NCBI RefSeq assembly: GCF_028453695.1
Contig: NC_135779.1
Location: 434,001 to 498,000, forward strand
Length of the DNA: 64,000 nt
Direction: 5' to 3'
Source: Augochlora pura
Taxonomy: Eukaryota > Arthropoda > Insecta > Hymenoptera > Halictidae
The stretch's first letter is position 1. The number at the start of each line of letters is the position of its first letter. Under the pieces are notes generated by a model that did not search any database, was not told the DNA's origin, and saw only the letters and a program-made list of their open reading frames with translations. The translations under genes were made by a program, and so were the position numbers. Positions 63,805-64,000 of this stretch are shown here, one piece after another.

Positions 63805-64000
63805 GGCAATTGTATCTGCTTGACAGTGTCGCCTCTTTCTCTTCTTTTCCCGTTTACAATATTTGTACGATATTGGCAAACAAATAGAGTCCGCAATGGC
63901 GGTGTTCGCGAACGGATTTCACGCGTGAAAAATGTGGCCGATGAAACATTTTGCTGTTCTGCGGACTCGGTTTCGAGCGAGGCTCGAAAGGGTGCAGACC

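Larger units (their letters stand above)
50549..64000. other. Long noncoding stretch, probable giant first intron
   Basis: I found no exon with protein character on either strand over 13.4 kb. Open frames are short, GC-driven and without conserved motifs. The stretch contains a perfect 20-bp hairpin at 52477, GATA/GA and CT microsatellites at 53813 and 57187, and a small hairpin at 63766. Unrecognised short exons, noncoding RNAs or enhancers are possible. Confidence 0.5.

Overview
The window is insect nuclear DNA, most probably from a hymenopteran (bee, ant, wasp or sawfly). The evidence is spliced genes with short GT-AG introns, metazoan housekeeping proteins with insect-type sequence, an insect-only secreted family (DUF4803 type), GC-rich flanks full of (GA)n, (CG)n and trinucleotide microsatellites, and no operons or bacterial signals. 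The assignment to Hymenoptera is an impression from protein and base composition, not a test.

The layout has three compositional blocks. Positions 1 to about 9,000 are GC-rich and carry a minus-strand cluster of fast-evolving, low-complexity Cys/Pro/Lys-rich genes that resemble sperm-tail structural proteins. One appears to join a mitochondrial presequence and a malate-dehydrogenase-like Rossmann start to a long tail of Asp-Pro-Cys-Gly-Lys-Lys repeats. Positions 10,000 to 48,800 are AT-rich and dense with conserved housekeeping genes: an intronless Ku70 (+), a polypeptide GalNAc-transferase (-, 10 exons), Sec31 (+, 12 exons), Integrator subunit 10 (-, 8 exons), SUMO (+, 5 exons), the large E3 ligase UBR3 (-, 29 exons) and ribosomal protein uS8/RpS15A (+). 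Positions 49,000 to 64,000 are again richer in GC. They hold one convincing coding exon (a signal-peptide exon at 50,431) followed by more than 13 kb without a recognisable exon, probably the first intron of a large secreted or membrane protein gene.

A secreted DUF4803-type gene on the plus strand lies entirely inside the 6.8 kb ninth intron of UBR3. About 2.8 kb upstream of it, in the same intron, is a second signal-peptide exon that ends in the same phase. This is either an alternative first exon or a truncated tandem paralogue.

The conserved genes act in separate processes: DNA end joining (Ku70), Golgi O-glycosylation (GalNAc-T), COPII export (Sec31), snRNA processing (Integrator), SUMO and ubiquitin conjugation, and translation. 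I see no pathway link between them. Every exon chain was checked by eye for GT-AG boundaries and reading phase. No transcript or database evidence was available.
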